Positions 18,908 through 26,330 of a stretch of 64,000 nt of DNA are shown here, piece by piece (positions within the stretch are counted from its first letter, which is position 1; every line of letters starts with the position of its first letter). The position numbers and the translations under genes are program-made. The notes beneath the pieces were generated by a model. The model had not been told where the DNA came from, ran no database searches, and saw only the letters and a program-made list of their open reading frames with translations. The DNA comes from UBA9676 sp963741615 (GTDB lineage: Bacteria > Actinomycetota > Actinomycetes > Streptosporangiales > Streptosporangiaceae), in contig CAVUIU010000019.1 in assembly GCA_963741615.1 (NCBI GenBank), forward strand, positions 310,001 through 374,000. Direction: 5' to 3'.

Positions 18908-19972
18908 TTATTCGGGGGGTGCGGTATTCGACCGGGTCCAGGTTGCAGAGCGTCCGGTCCCATCAGATCTGACCCTGCCCTCGTGCTTGAGTTGTTCCAG
19001 GACGAGCCTGATGGTCTGGTCACTGACACCTGGCACGGCCGTCCTGATGTCGGCAAGGCGGAACCTGACTGGTGCATGACGCAGGATGTGCTCACGGATG
19101 CGCTGTTGCTTGGTTCCAGGGGTCTTCGCTGAGGCCGCACGATCGGCGAACACGGTGTAGGCGCCGCCTAGCACGCTGGTGAAGTAGCTGAGCCAGGGCC
19201 ATGGGTCGGCGGCGCCTTCGTGCCAGCCATGGGTGGACTCCAAGAGGGCCTGGTAGTAGGCGTCCGCCGACTCCGCGACGGCTTGTTCGATACTCACGTA
19301 GCGTCCGACGGTGTATGCGTGGTCGGTGAGCATGGCGTTGGTGAGCAGGCGGGCCACTCGCCCGTTGCCGTCCTCGAAGGGGTGGATGACCAGAAGGTCG
19401 AGGATGAACAGTCCGGTCAGCAGCACCGGATGGTGCTCGCCGCCAGCGACCGCCTGCTGGTAGCGGTCGATGAGGTCGTCGATGGCAAGAGGGGTTCTGG
19501 CGGCGGGCACCGGCTTGAAGCGGACGGTCGTTGAACCGTCTGGTGAGCGGTCCACGACCAGGTTGTCCTCGGTCTTGAACGCCCCTCCGGGCACGGCCGT
19601 GTGAGCGAAGAGCAGTCGGTGCAGGTGCAGGATCAGGCCAGCGTTCAGCGGGCGCCAGTCCTGCTGGAACAGGTAGTCCTGGGCGTCGCGGTAGCCAGCC
19701 AGTTCCTGTTCGCTCCGGTTGCGCAGCGTCGACGTCCGCCGGTTGATGATCCGCTCGGCGCGATCGGTATCCGCCACGACGACGCCCTCTATCGCGGAGG
19801 ACGCGGTGATGCTCTGGACGCGAGCCCGATCGGCGAGCCCGGTGAGCAGTCCTGGCATCTGGTCGCGGTAGAGCGCCTCCGAGCCACGGCCGAAGTCGAT
19901 CGCGCTGAGCCGGGTGACCACGCGGGCTGGCACCCGCCCGATGAGCGCGTCGAGACCGGCGAAGCTGCGCAC
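18908..19972 (-). CDS. Fic family protein (AMP-transferase type), self-inhibited
   Basis: 354 residues. The Fic core motif HPFEDGNGR is complete at 197-205, so it can in principle transfer AMP from ATP to a hydroxyl side chain of a target protein. An inhibitory motif of the (S/T)xxxE(G/N) type, SSAIEG, lies at 58-63, placing it in the class with an N-terminal inhibitory helix whose glutamate blocks ATP. The last 70 residues look like a winged helix (FRLADIRTAVPGVSDQTIRLVLEQLKHEGRV). No separate antitoxin is adjacent, consistent with self-inhibition. Its terminal codons share about 35 bases with the region just past the vapC stop. Confidence 0.92.
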   Translation of the reverse strand: MRSFAGLDALIGRVPARVVTRLSAIDFGRGSEALYRDQMPGLLTGLADRARVQSITASSAIEGVVVADTDRAERIINRRTSTLRNRSEQELAGYRDAQDYLFQQDWRPLNAGLILHLHRLLFAHTAVPGGAFKTEDNLVVDRSPDGSTTVRFKPVPAARTPLAIDDLIDRYQQAVAGGEHHPVLLTGLFILDLLVIHPFEDGNGRVARLLTNAMLTDHAYTVGRYVSIEQAVAESADAYYQALLESTHGWHEGAADPWPWLSYFTSVLGGAYTVFADRAASAKTPGTKQQRIREHILRHAPVRFRLADIRTAVPGVSDQTIRLVLEQLKHEGRVRSDGTGRSATWTRSNTAPPE

Positions 19973-20112
19973 GAAACCTCCTAGGCAAACCCGCTAAACA
20001 ACCTAATCCTAGCCTTGCTTAGTACGTTTAGCTGGTTTGTTTGGTAGGTTCACGGCCCGCGACTCGCTGCGTGCTCTGGCGGCTTATCCGGGGACACCCG
20101 TCAGGTTCGCTC

Positions 20113-20220
20113 GATGCAACCGTTGCGATGATCAAGACCTGCAGACGGGCGGGCCCCTGGCCACGGAGACCCGCCTGAGCAGGCAATTCACCGTCAGATG
20201 GTGCCTGTAATACTGGCAGA
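20113..20220. repeat. Structured intergenic repeat, copy A (between fic and vapC)
   Basis: Positions 20113-20188 align without gaps to 21009-21084 (copy B). Shared blocks include TGCAGACGGG and CTGAGCAG.CAATT. The copy can fold: CCTGC (20138-20142) pairs with GCAGG (20179-20183), and inside it CAGACGGG pairs with CCCGCCTG with one mismatch. The centre of the loop is not conserved. Beyond the stem, resemblance to copy C continues (AATTC..CCGT.AGA..GTAA..CTGGC). It lies in the 283-base gap between the fic and vapC genes. Confidence 0.65.
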
Positions 20221-20255
20221 GTGCACGTATTCGGAGTGTGCGGTATTCGGCCCAG

Positions 20256-20672
20256 CTAGCGCACTCCGGTGAAGGGATCCAGCAGACGCACCCCGGTTGA
20301 CGTGACGTCGCTGACGTTACGTGTCACCAGCGTCCAGTCATGAACCAGTGCAGTCGCCGTCATCAAGCCATCAACGACCGGCACAGGATCCGGGACATTA
20401 AGACGTCCCCACGCCTCAGCTATGGGAACGGTGATCGGGACGATGCGGTCGCCATAGCCGTCAACCAGTTGGCTGAGCCAGCGCTCATAGATCTTGGCTT
20501 GAGCCGGGTCCCGCCGGGCCAGCCTCTCAATGCCCTGCCTGATCTCACCGACTACCAGCACGCTCAGGAACAGCCTGTCGGCCGGAACTGAAGCGAACCA
20601 GGTGGAGACACCAGGGTCGGGCGCCTTCTTCCGGATCTCCGACACCACGTTGGTGTCGAGGAGGAAGCTCAT
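20256..20672 (-). CDS. vapC: PIN-domain toxin (VapC family)
   Basis: 138-residue PIN nuclease, probably an RNase that cleaves tRNA or rRNA when released from its antitoxin. Acidic active-site residues are visible: D6 in FLLDTNVVSE, E43 in VVGEIRQG, D101 in VVDGLM and an acidic position after VTRNVSD. Length is normal for VapC. Its ATG overlaps the antitoxin stop as ATGA, so the pair is translationally coupled. The plus-strand track through it is a shadow. Two copies of an intergenic repeat bracket the pair. Confidence 0.92.
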   Translation of the reverse strand: MSFLLDTNVVSEIRKKAPDPGVSTWFASVPADRLFLSVLVVGEIRQGIERLARRDPAQAKIYERWLSQLVDGYGDRIVPITVPIAEAWGRLNVPDPVPVVDGLMTATALVHDWTLVTRNVSDVTSTGVRLLDPFTGVR

Positions 20673-20926
20673 TCTTCTCCGCCCACCTCGACGCGCCGGG
20701 CAGGCAAGGACGATCGGCTGATTTCCAGGTCCACGTCAGGAGCAGACTGCAGGAACGCTTTGAAGTCCTTCCCCGCATTCCGGAGATGCCGGTACTCGGC
20801 AATGCTGACGACCACCGCCACCTCCTCGCCATGCCTGGTGACGAACTGCGGCCCATCGGCCTCGACTGACCTGATGAGTTCGCTGAAGCGCTGCTTGGCT
20901 TCCTGAAGCTGCCAGTGACCATACAT
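20669..20926 (-). CDS. Phd/YefM-type antitoxin
   Basis: 85-residue antitoxin that should bind the PIN toxin and the operon's own operator. The N-terminal domain has the Phd/YefM look (WQLQEAKQRFSELIRSVEADGPQFVTRHGEEVAVVVSIAEY), and the C-terminal tail would wrap the toxin. I choose ATG 20926, which has GGAGGG just upstream; an in-frame ATG at 20944 lies inside the palindrome and has no ribosome site. It is the first gene of the pair, the usual order for this type of module. Confidence 0.88.
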   Translation of the reverse strand: MYGHWQLQEAKQRFSELIRSVEADGPQFVTRHGEEVAVVVSIAEYRHLRNAGKDFKAFLQSAPDVDLEISRSSLPARRVEVGGEE

Positions 20927-20942
20927 CGCACCCTCCGTTTCC

Positions 20943-20959
20943 ATCTAGACAGACTAGAT
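20943..20959. promoter_or_regulatory. Candidate toxin-antitoxin operator (palindrome)
   Basis: A perfect 6-bp inverted repeat with a 5-base spacer, ATCTAG-ACAGA-CTAGAT, ends 16 bases before the chosen antitoxin start. Position and symmetry fit an autoregulatory operator for a Phd/YefM antitoxin overlapping the promoter. An 11-base match, TCTATCTAGTC, occurs again at 21763-21773 inside repeat copy C. Confidence 0.55.
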
Positions 20960-21008
20960 AGATACCGCGAACAGTTCAAGGCTACTCAGAAACCGACGTG
21001 TCGCATGA

Positions 21009-21110
21009 GATACAACCTTCGAGATGATCGAGGCTTGCAGACGGGTCCCAGCGGCCCGGGGGAGGCCCATCTGAGCAGACAATTGCGTTTAGGCAAGCCC
21101 TGAGAGCCGA
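21009..21110. repeat. Structured intergenic repeat, copy B (between antitoxin and dinB-like gene)
   Basis: 21009-21084 aligns to 20113-20188 base for base without gaps, differing mainly in the middle. Folding is again possible: CAGACGGG pairs with CCCATCTG, where the mismatch position differs from copy A in a compensating way, and a further pair, GGCTTGC (21032-21038) with GCAAGCC (21093-21099), can close the outside. It ends about 40 bases before the DinB/DUF664 gene. Confidence 0.65.
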
Positions 21111-21146
21111 GCCCTTACTACCGGCAGGCCCGTACGTCATCCTTAA

Positions 21147-21635
21147 GTGGTGAACGACGAGAAGGACGCGCTTCTGGCGTCACTGAACTCACAGCGCGAG
21201 CACGTGCTTGGCGCCCTGGAAGGACTTTCCGAGGACGACCTGCGGCAGCCAGTGCTGCCGTCAGGCTGGACGCCCCTGGGCATGGTGCAGCACCTGGCCT
21301 TGGAGGTCGAGCAGTTCTGGTTCCGCGGGGCCGTCGCGGGCGAGCCGATCACGCTGACCTCCGGGGACGAGGCATGGCGGGTTCCGGCAGATGTGCCGGG
21401 TGTCGCGATCCTCGATCTGTACCGGGAAGAGATAACCAAGGCCAACGCGATCATCGCCGCGACGCCGATCGACGCGATGCCAAAGTGGTGGCCCGACTTC
21501 TTCACCAACTTCCCGCCCCGGCCGCTGCGCAAGACCCTCCTGCATGTGATCACCGAGACCGCCGCGCACGCCGGCCACCTGGACGCAGCCCGCGAACTGA
21601 TCGACGGGGGCCAGTGGCTCGTCCTCACCCGGTAA
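21147..21635 (+). CDS. DinB/DUF664 family protein
   Basis: 162-residue four-helix bundle protein of the DinB superfamily (not DNA polymerase IV). The typical features are PSGWTPLGMVQHLALEVEQFW near 40-60 and the paired histidines of ITETAAHAGHLDAAREL near the end, which together with the first histidine form a metal site. Members with known roles are thiol-dependent transferases, including mycothiol- and bacillithiol-dependent ones; the substrate here is unknown. Two GTG codons (21147, 21150) could start it and there is no strong ribosome site. It stands alone between repeat copies B and C. Confidence 0.85.
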   Translation: MVNDEKDALLASLNSQREHVLGALEGLSEDDLRQPVLPSGWTPLGMVQHLALEVEQFWFRGAVAGEPITLTSGDEAWRVPADVPGVAILDLYREEITKANAIIAATPIDAMPKWWPDFFTNFPPRPLRKTLLHVITETAAHAGHLDAARELIDGGQWLVLTR

Positions 21636-21702
21636 CCGGGCTCAGGAGCCGTGCACGGAGGTCGATCTCTTCAGCGCCGGTTATGAAGGACTCCGTTCAC
21701 AC

Positions 21703-21832
21703 GCAGACGGATCGCATCCGATGCCAGGGGCGATGCTCACATTTGCACTCAAGAGGGGCGCGTCTATCTAGTCGCACCCTTCCTGAGCAGGTAATTCTTC
21801 CGTTAGAGCTACTCGTAAACCCTGGCTATCTG
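21703..21832. repeat. Structured intergenic repeat, copy C (expanded, after dinB-like gene)
   Basis: The left arm GCAGACGG is at 21703-21710 and the right arm CCTGAGCAGGTAATTC at 21782-21797, so the interior is about 45 bases longer than in copies A and B. The extra sequence includes TCTATCTAGTC (21763-21773), an exact copy of 11 bases of the toxin-antitoxin operator. After the right arm, CCGTTAGA, CGTAA and CTGGC follow copy A. It fills most of the gap between the DinB-like gene and the end of nrdJ. Confidence 0.5.
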
Positions 21833-21849
21833 CCACACTTTGCCCATAA

Positions 21850-24699
21850 TCAGCTGCAGCCGCTGGTCGCGCCGCAGCCCTCGCAGACGTAGCAGCTGCC
21901 GGCCGGGCGCATCTTCGTGCCGCAGATCAGGCACAGGGGTGCGTCCGCTGTCCGGCCCTGCTGCGACTCCAGCACCTCCATCGAACTGTGCGGCTGCGCC
22001 TGCGCCGGTGGCTGGCCGGGCTGGCTGGCCCCGTCGGGCCGGGCGGCGGTCCCGCGCACCGGGTGCGGGCGCTCGACCGGGGCGGACTGCGCCATCTCGG
22101 TGGTGTCCTGGTCATCGGCCAGCGCGGCCGGGTCCCCGCCCTCGAGCTGGGCGGTGCGCTCGGCAGCGGACAGGATGCCCATCTCGGCACGCGTCTCGTA
22201 GGGCAGATGATCCAGCGCCAGCCGCCGGAACACGTAGTCCATCACCGAGCTCGCGATCCGGATGTCCGGGTCATCGGTGACACCGGCCGGCTCGAAGCGC
22301 ATGTTGGTGAACTTCTCGACCCACTTCTCCAGCGGGACGCCGTACTGCAGGCTGATGGAGATCGCCATCGAGAACGCGTCCATCACACCGGCCAGCGTGG
22401 ATCCCTGCTTGCCGAGCTTGAGGAAGACCTCGCCCACGCCGTCGTCCGGGTAGCTGGAAGCGGTCATGTAGCCTTCCGCGCCCGCCACCGAGAAGCGGGT
22501 CACCATGGCCGGGCGCGCCTTGGGCAGGCGGCGGCGCACCGGGCGGACGTCATGCGGCGCGGTGGCCGCTGCCGCCTCCGGCTTCTTACGCGCGTCCGAC
22601 AGTGGCTGCCCGACCTTGCAGTTGTCGCGGTAGACAGCCAGTGCCTTCAGGCCGAGCTTCCAGCCCTCCAGGTAAATGGACTCGATGTCCTCGACCGTGG
22701 CCGATTCGGGAAGGTTCACGGTCTTGGAGATGGCCCCACTGAGCCCGGGCTGGACGGCGGCCATCATCCGCACGTGACCCATGGGGCTGATGGCGCGTTC
22801 GCCCATCGCGCAGTCGAAGACCTCGTAGTGCTCGGGACGCAGCCCGGGAGCGTCCACCACGTGGCCGTGCTCGGCGATGTACTCGGTGATCGCCTCCACC
22901 TGCTCCGGCTGGTAGCCGAGGCTCTTGAGGGCACGGGGGACCGTCTGGTTGACGATCTGCATGGAGCCGCCGCCGACCAGCTTCTTGAACTTCACCAGCG
23001 CCAGGTCGGGCTCGACACCCGTGGTGTCGCAGTCCATCATGAGGCCGATTGTCCCGGTAGGCGCGAGCAGCGAAGCTTGTGCGTTCCTGTACCCATGTGC
23101 CTTCCCGAGGGCCAGGCACTCCTTCCAGGCAGCCTCGGCTGCCGTGTGAATGCCGCGGTCGATGCCGCCGATGGTCTTGATCGCGCCGCTGGCGTCGGCG
23201 TGCTTGTGCATCACCCGCTTGTGGGCGGAGGCGTTGCGCTCATATCCGTCGTAGGGCCCGACGGCCGCAGCCAGTTCGGTGGACCGGCGGTACGCGGTAC
23301 CGGTCATCAGCGAGGTGATCGCGGCGGCGATCGCCCGCCCCCCCTCGGAGTCGTACGCGTGCCCGGTGGCCATCAGCAGCGCGCCGAGGTTGGCATAGCC
23401 GATGCCGAGCTGGCGGTAGGCCCGCGTGGTCGTGGCTATCTTCTCGGTCGGGAAATCGGCGAAGCAGATGGAGATGTCCATCGCCGTGATGATCAGCTCG
23501 GTGATCTGCTGGAAACGCTTCACATCGAAAGCATCTTTGTCATCCAGGAACTTGAGCAGGTTAATACTCGCCAGATTACAGGAAGAATTATCCAGATGGA
23601 CGTATTCACTGCATGGGTTACTCGCGGTGATTCTTCCTGATTCCGGGCAGGTGTGCCAGTTGTTAATGGTGTCGTCGTACTGGATTCCCGGGTCGGCGCA
23701 TTCCCAGGCTGCCTGCGCCATCTTGCGGAACAGGTCCCTGGCGCCGACGGTCTCGATCGGCTCGCCGGTCCGCCTGGCCGCCAGGTCGAATGTGCCGCCT
23801 GCCTCGACGGCCCGCATGAACTCGTCGGAGACCCGCACCGAGTTGTTGGCGTTCTGGTACTGGACGCTGGTGATGTCCTGGCCGCCGAGGTCCATGTCGT
23901 AACCGGCGTCGCGGAGGACCCGGATCTTGTCCTCTTCGCGCGCCTTGGTCTGGATGAATTCCCCGACATCGGGGTGGTCGACGTCGAGGACGACCATCTT
24001 GGCGGCCCGGCGGGTGGCACCACCCGACTTGATCGTGCCGGCCGAGGCATCGGCGCCGCGCATGAACGACACCGGCCCGCTCGCGGTGCCGCCCGAGGAC
24101 AGCAACTCCTTGCTGGACCGGATGCGGGAGAGGTTCACGCCCGCACCGGAGCCGCCCTTGAAGATCAGGCCCTCTTCCTTGTACCAGTCCAGGATCGAGT
24201 CCATCGTGTCATCGACGGCCAGGATGAAACACGCCGACACCTGCTGGGGGGAGGCCGTGCCGACGTTGAACCAGACTGGCGAGTTGAAGCTGAAGACCTG
24301 GTGGACGAGCGCGTGCTTGAGCTCGTGGTCGAAGATCTCGGCGTCCTTGGGGGTGGCGAAGTAACCGTGCTTGAGCCCGGCGGCCACATACACGCCCACG
24401 ACCCGGTCGACGAGCTGCTTGAGGCTCCACTCACGCTGCGGCGTGCCGACCGCGCCACGGAAGTACTTGGTGGTCACGATGTTGGCGGCGTTGACCGACC
24501 AGAAGCCGGGGAACTCGACGCCACGCTGCTCGAAGTTGACCGACCCGTCCCGCCAGTTGGTCATGACGACGTCGCGGCGCTCCCAGCTGACGTCGTCGTA
24601 GGGGTGGACGCCGTCCCGGGTGTAGATGCGCTGCATGGTGAGCCCCTTGCGGGTGCCCTTGCCGCCCCGCGCCGCGGACCCGCTCGCCGTCTCGGTCAT
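21850..24699 (-). CDS. nrdJ: Adenosylcobalamin-dependent (class II) ribonucleotide reductase
   Basis: About 949 residues. It reduces ribonucleotides to deoxyribonucleotides using vitamin B12 and needs no oxygen. Seen: FNSPVWFNVG, the cysteine of SACFILAVDD, GGSGAGVNLSRIRS, the active-site NPCSEY, PTGTIGLMMDCDTTG, and a C-terminal CLICG...C..C zinc-ribbon/redox tail ending in CS. Start: I prefer the second ATG (24699), 6 bases after AGAAGGGGG, over the ATG at 24705 that abuts it. It follows nrdR on the same strand after 77 bases, so both should be controlled from the NrdR boxes upstream. I saw no cobalamin riboswitch. Confidence 0.95.
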   Translation of the reverse strand: MTETASGSAARGGKGTRKGLTMQRIYTRDGVHPYDDVSWERRDVVMTNWRDGSVNFEQRGVEFPGFWSVNAANIVTTKYFRGAVGTPQREWSLKQLVDRVVGVYVAAGLKHGYFATPKDAEIFDHELKHALVHQVFSFNSPVWFNVGTASPQQVSACFILAVDDTMDSILDWYKEEGLIFKGGSGAGVNLSRIRSSKELLSSGGTASGPVSFMRGADASAGTIKSGGATRRAAKMVVLDVDHPDVGEFIQTKAREEDKIRVLRDAGYDMDLGGQDITSVQYQNANNSVRVSDEFMRAVEAGGTFDLAARRTGEPIETVGARDLFRKMAQAAWECADPGIQYDDTINNWHTCPESGRITASNPCSEYVHLDNSSCNLASINLLKFLDDKDAFDVKRFQQITELIITAMDISICFADFPTEKIATTTRAYRQLGIGYANLGALLMATGHAYDSEGGRAIAAAITSLMTGTAYRRSTELAAAVGPYDGYERNASAHKRVMHKHADASGAIKTIGGIDRGIHTAAEAAWKECLALGKAHGYRNAQASLLAPTGTIGLMMDCDTTGVEPDLALVKFKKLVGGGSMQIVNQTVPRALKSLGYQPEQVEAITEYIAEHGHVVDAPGLRPEHYEVFDCAMGERAISPMGHVRMMAAVQPGLSGAISKTVNLPESATVEDIESIYLEGWKLGLKALAVYRDNCKVGQPLSDARKKPEAAAATAPHDVRPVRRRLPKARPAMVTRFSVAGAEGYMTASSYPDDGVGEVFLKLGKQGSTLAGVMDAFSMAISISLQYGVPLEKWVEKFTNMRFEPAGVTDDPDIRIASSVMDYVFRRLALDHLPYETRAEMGILSAAERTAQLEGGDPAALADDQDTTEMAQSAPVERPHPVRGTAARPDGASQPGQPPAQAQPHSSMEVLESQQGRTADAPLCLICGTKMRPAGSCYVCEGCGATSGCS

Positions 24700-24776
24700 C
24701 GCCATCCCCCTTCTGGGGCTGTGCCCCGCTGGGCCCGGCCAGGCCCGCCCGATGTCTTGTGGTGTCCGCCCCGGAT

Positions 24777-25247
24777 TCAGGGCGTCAGCACGCCGTCCGG
24801 CTCATGTGCCGAACGCAGCGCTGCGATCTCTTCCTCGAAATCGGCAAGTGACTCGAAGCTCCGGTACACCGAGGCGAACCTCAGGTAAGCGACCTCGTCC
24901 AGCTCACGGAGCGGGCCGAGGATCGCCAGGCCCACGTCGTGGGATGGCACCTCGGCGCAGCCCCGGGCCCGGGTTGCCTCTTCCACCTGCTGGGCCAGGA
25001 TCGCCAGCTGGTCCTCGGTCACCGGCCTGCCCTGGCAGGCACGGCGCACGCCGCTGACTATCTTGTCCCTGGTAAAGGGCTCGGTGGCGCCGCTGCGCTT
25101 GCCCACCATCAAGATCACAGACTCCTGCGTGGTGAACCTCCGGCCACATGCCGGGCACGCCCTGCGGCGGCGGATCGCGGCCCCGTCGTCGGCGGTCCGG
25201 CTGTCGATGACGCGGCTGTCCGGATGCCTGCAGAATGGGCAGAACAC
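24777..25247 (-). CDS. nrdR: Transcriptional repressor NrdR
   Basis: 156-residue ATP/dATP-sensing repressor of ribonucleotide reductase genes. The N-terminal zinc ribbon is complete (FCPFCRHPDSRVIDSR and CPACGRRFTT), followed by the ATP-cone domain (VGKRSGATEPFTRDKIVSGVRRAC). GTG start at 25247 with GGGGAGG 7-8 bases upstream. It is the first gene of an nrdR-nrdJ unit as in Streptomyces. Two NrdR-box-like sites lie 44-91 bases upstream, so it very probably represses itself and nrdJ. Confidence 0.96.
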   Translation of the reverse strand: MFCPFCRHPDSRVIDSRTADDGAAIRRRRACPACGRRFTTQESVILMVGKRSGATEPFTRDKIVSGVRRACQGRPVTEDQLAILAQQVEEATRARGCAEVPSHDVGLAILGPLRELDEVAYLRFASVYRSFESLADFEEEIAALRSAHEPDGVLTP

Positions 25248-25290
25248 GCCATCACCTCCCCGTCGGCGAAACTGTGAGCCGGCTTTCGCT

Positions 25291-25306
25291 ACACAACCTG
25301 TGGCGG
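25291..25306. promoter_or_regulatory. NrdR box, proximal
   Basis: ACACAACCTGTGGCGG matches the 16-bp NrdR-box pattern ACACwATATnTwGTGT well in its left half and partly in the right. It is separated by exactly 16 bases from the better box at 25323-25338. Centres are 32 bases apart, about three helical turns, the spacing known for NrdR box pairs. Confidence 0.6.
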
Positions 25307-25322
25307 AACTACAGCTGTGTAA

Positions 25323-25338
25323 CTACTAGATGTTGTGT
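25323..25338. promoter_or_regulatory. NrdR box, distal
   Basis: On the minus strand this reads ACACAACATCTAGTAG, a close match to the NrdR-box pattern ACACwATATnTwGTGT. It lies 76-91 bases upstream of the nrdR start and pairs with the weaker site at 25291-25306. Confidence 0.75.
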
Positions 25339-25464
25339 TTAGCGTAGAACAGAAGCTGCTCCGGGCGCAAGCGTCACACCCGGTGTCCGCCGGCGGCGCA
25401 GTGGAGATGCCCTGAAGCTGCTGGTCGCCCGCGCCCGAACCTCCCCGCGGCCGGCGCGTCGTCC

Positions 25465-26196
25465 TCACCCGTGCGGCACCCATAGATGCTGACCTGGCTC
25501 GATGCTGGTGCCGTGGAGAGCGTTCAGGTCGATGATCTGCTGCATCACGAGGCGCGGGTCGGCGGTGGGCTCGGCCCGCGACGCGATCGACCACAGGGAC
25601 TGGCCCGGGTGGACGACCACGGAGGTCAGATTCCGGTACACCGCGCCCGGGGGCAGGCCGCCGTCGGCAGCCTGCGCCCGGGCCGCGACGGCCAGCCATG
25701 CCAGCGTCACCACCAGCAGCGAAAGGACCGTCAGCGCGGCGGCCACCACGATCCGGCCCCGCCGGGTGAGACGGACGGGACCCCGGCCGGGCAGCACGCG
25801 CGCGTCCCCCACCTGCCCGCGGCGCTGCATCACGCGCATGTCCCCCGCGCGGCCGGCCTCCCCGGGCCGGTGAGCGCCCGGCACAGCCCGGGGATCCCGC
25901 ACCCTGGCCCCGCCCGGCCCAGCCTGGCTGCCCCGGGGCCTGGCCCCGCCCGGCCCAGCCTGGCTGCCCCGGGGGCGGGCCCCGCCCGGCCCTGCCTGAT
26001 CGCGGCTCAGCCCGGCGCCGCCCGGCACGACCCGGAGATGCCGCACCGCACGGGTGCCCGGCCGTTCCAGGGGGTGCCGTCGTTCCTCTCGCGGCAGGCC
26101 GGCGGCCTGGCCGCGATCCACGGCGGCGGTCCGCCGCCGTGCGGCCGCGGCGGCCCGGGCGCGCCCGCCGTGCTTCCCTGCGGTCATCACGCTCAT
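25465..26196 (-). CDS. LysM-domain membrane protein, SOS-linked (YneA/Rv2719c-like)
   Basis: 243 residues. The N-terminal 140 are basic, low-complexity and partly made of 12-residue repeats. One membrane segment lies near 149-171, followed by an outside LysM domain (VVHPGQSLWSIASRAEPTADPRLVMQQIIDLNALHGTSIEPGQHLWVP) that should bind peptidoglycan. Divergent LysM proteins beside lexA delay cell division or trim the wall during SOS (YneA in Bacillus, Rv2719c in M. tuberculosis); this role is inferred from position. ATG 26196 follows GAGGAGG. SOS boxes lie directly upstream. A shorter form starting at the ATG near 25839 cannot be excluded. Confidence 0.83.
   Translation of the reverse strand: MSVMTAGKHGGRARAAAAARRRTAAVDRGQAAGLPREERRHPLERPGTRAVRHLRVVPGGAGLSRDQAGPGGARPRGSQAGPGGARPRGSQAGPGGARVRDPRAVPGAHRPGEAGRAGDMRVMQRRGQVGDARVLPGRGPVRLTRRGRIVVAAALTVLSLLVVTLAWLAVAARAQAADGGLPPGAVYRNLTSVVVHPGQSLWSIASRAEPTADPRLVMQQIIDLNALHGTSIEPGQHLWVPHG
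25905..25998. repeat. 36-bp tandem repeat inside the LysM gene
   Basis: About 2.6 copies with a 36-base period; shared core CCCCGCCCGGCCC at 25908, 25944 and 25980. It encodes the repeated 12-residue unit GSQAGPGGARPR in the cytoplasmic N-terminal part. The length is a multiple of three, so copy-number change keeps the frame. Confidence 0.8.
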
Positions 26197-26209
26197 CCCG
26201 GCCTCCTCA

Positions 26210-26225
26210 TCGAACGGGAGTTCTA
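26210..26225. promoter_or_regulatory. SOS box 1 (LysM-gene side)
   Basis: TCGAACGGGAGTTCTA differs at one position from the actinobacterial LexA site TCGAAC-N4-GTTCGA. It begins 14 bases upstream of the LysM gene start, where bound LexA would block transcription or early elongation. Confidence 0.65.
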
Positions 26226-26257
26226 TCGTATACTAATTCTATAGCACGTTAGTTCGA

Positions 26258-26273
26258 TCGAACGCCCGTGCGA
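26258..26273. promoter_or_regulatory. SOS box 2 (middle)
   Basis: TCGAACGCCCGTGCGA differs at one position from TCGAAC-N4-GTTCGA. It also forms the right part of a perfect 12-bp palindrome, GTTCGATCGAAC, at 26252-26263. It lies between the two divergent genes. Confidence 0.6.
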
Positions 26274-26314
26274 GACTGTTCTACCGCAGGGGTACGACAT
26301 TTTCCCCCGCCACA

Positions 26315-26330
26315 TCGAACAGATGTTTGA
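26315..26330. promoter_or_regulatory. SOS box 3 (lexA side)
   Basis: TCGAACAGATGTTTGA differs at one position from TCGAAC-N4-GTTCGA and resembles known lexA autoregulatory sites. It lies 64-79 bases upstream of the lexA start. Confidence 0.75.

Noticed and set aside
21147..21635. DNA polymerase IV because of the family name DinB
   Set aside because: This is the unrelated four-helix DinB/DUF664 fold; the real Y-family polymerase is at 42720.
25305..25320. A third NrdR box (GGAACTACAGCTGTGT)
   Set aside because: Matches only at one end and its spacing to the strong box is not a whole number of turns compatible with the known pair geometry.
24700..25464. Possible cobalamin riboswitch for the B12-dependent reductase
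   Set aside because: I saw no B12-box-like conserved core; the NrdR box pair explains the upstream region better.
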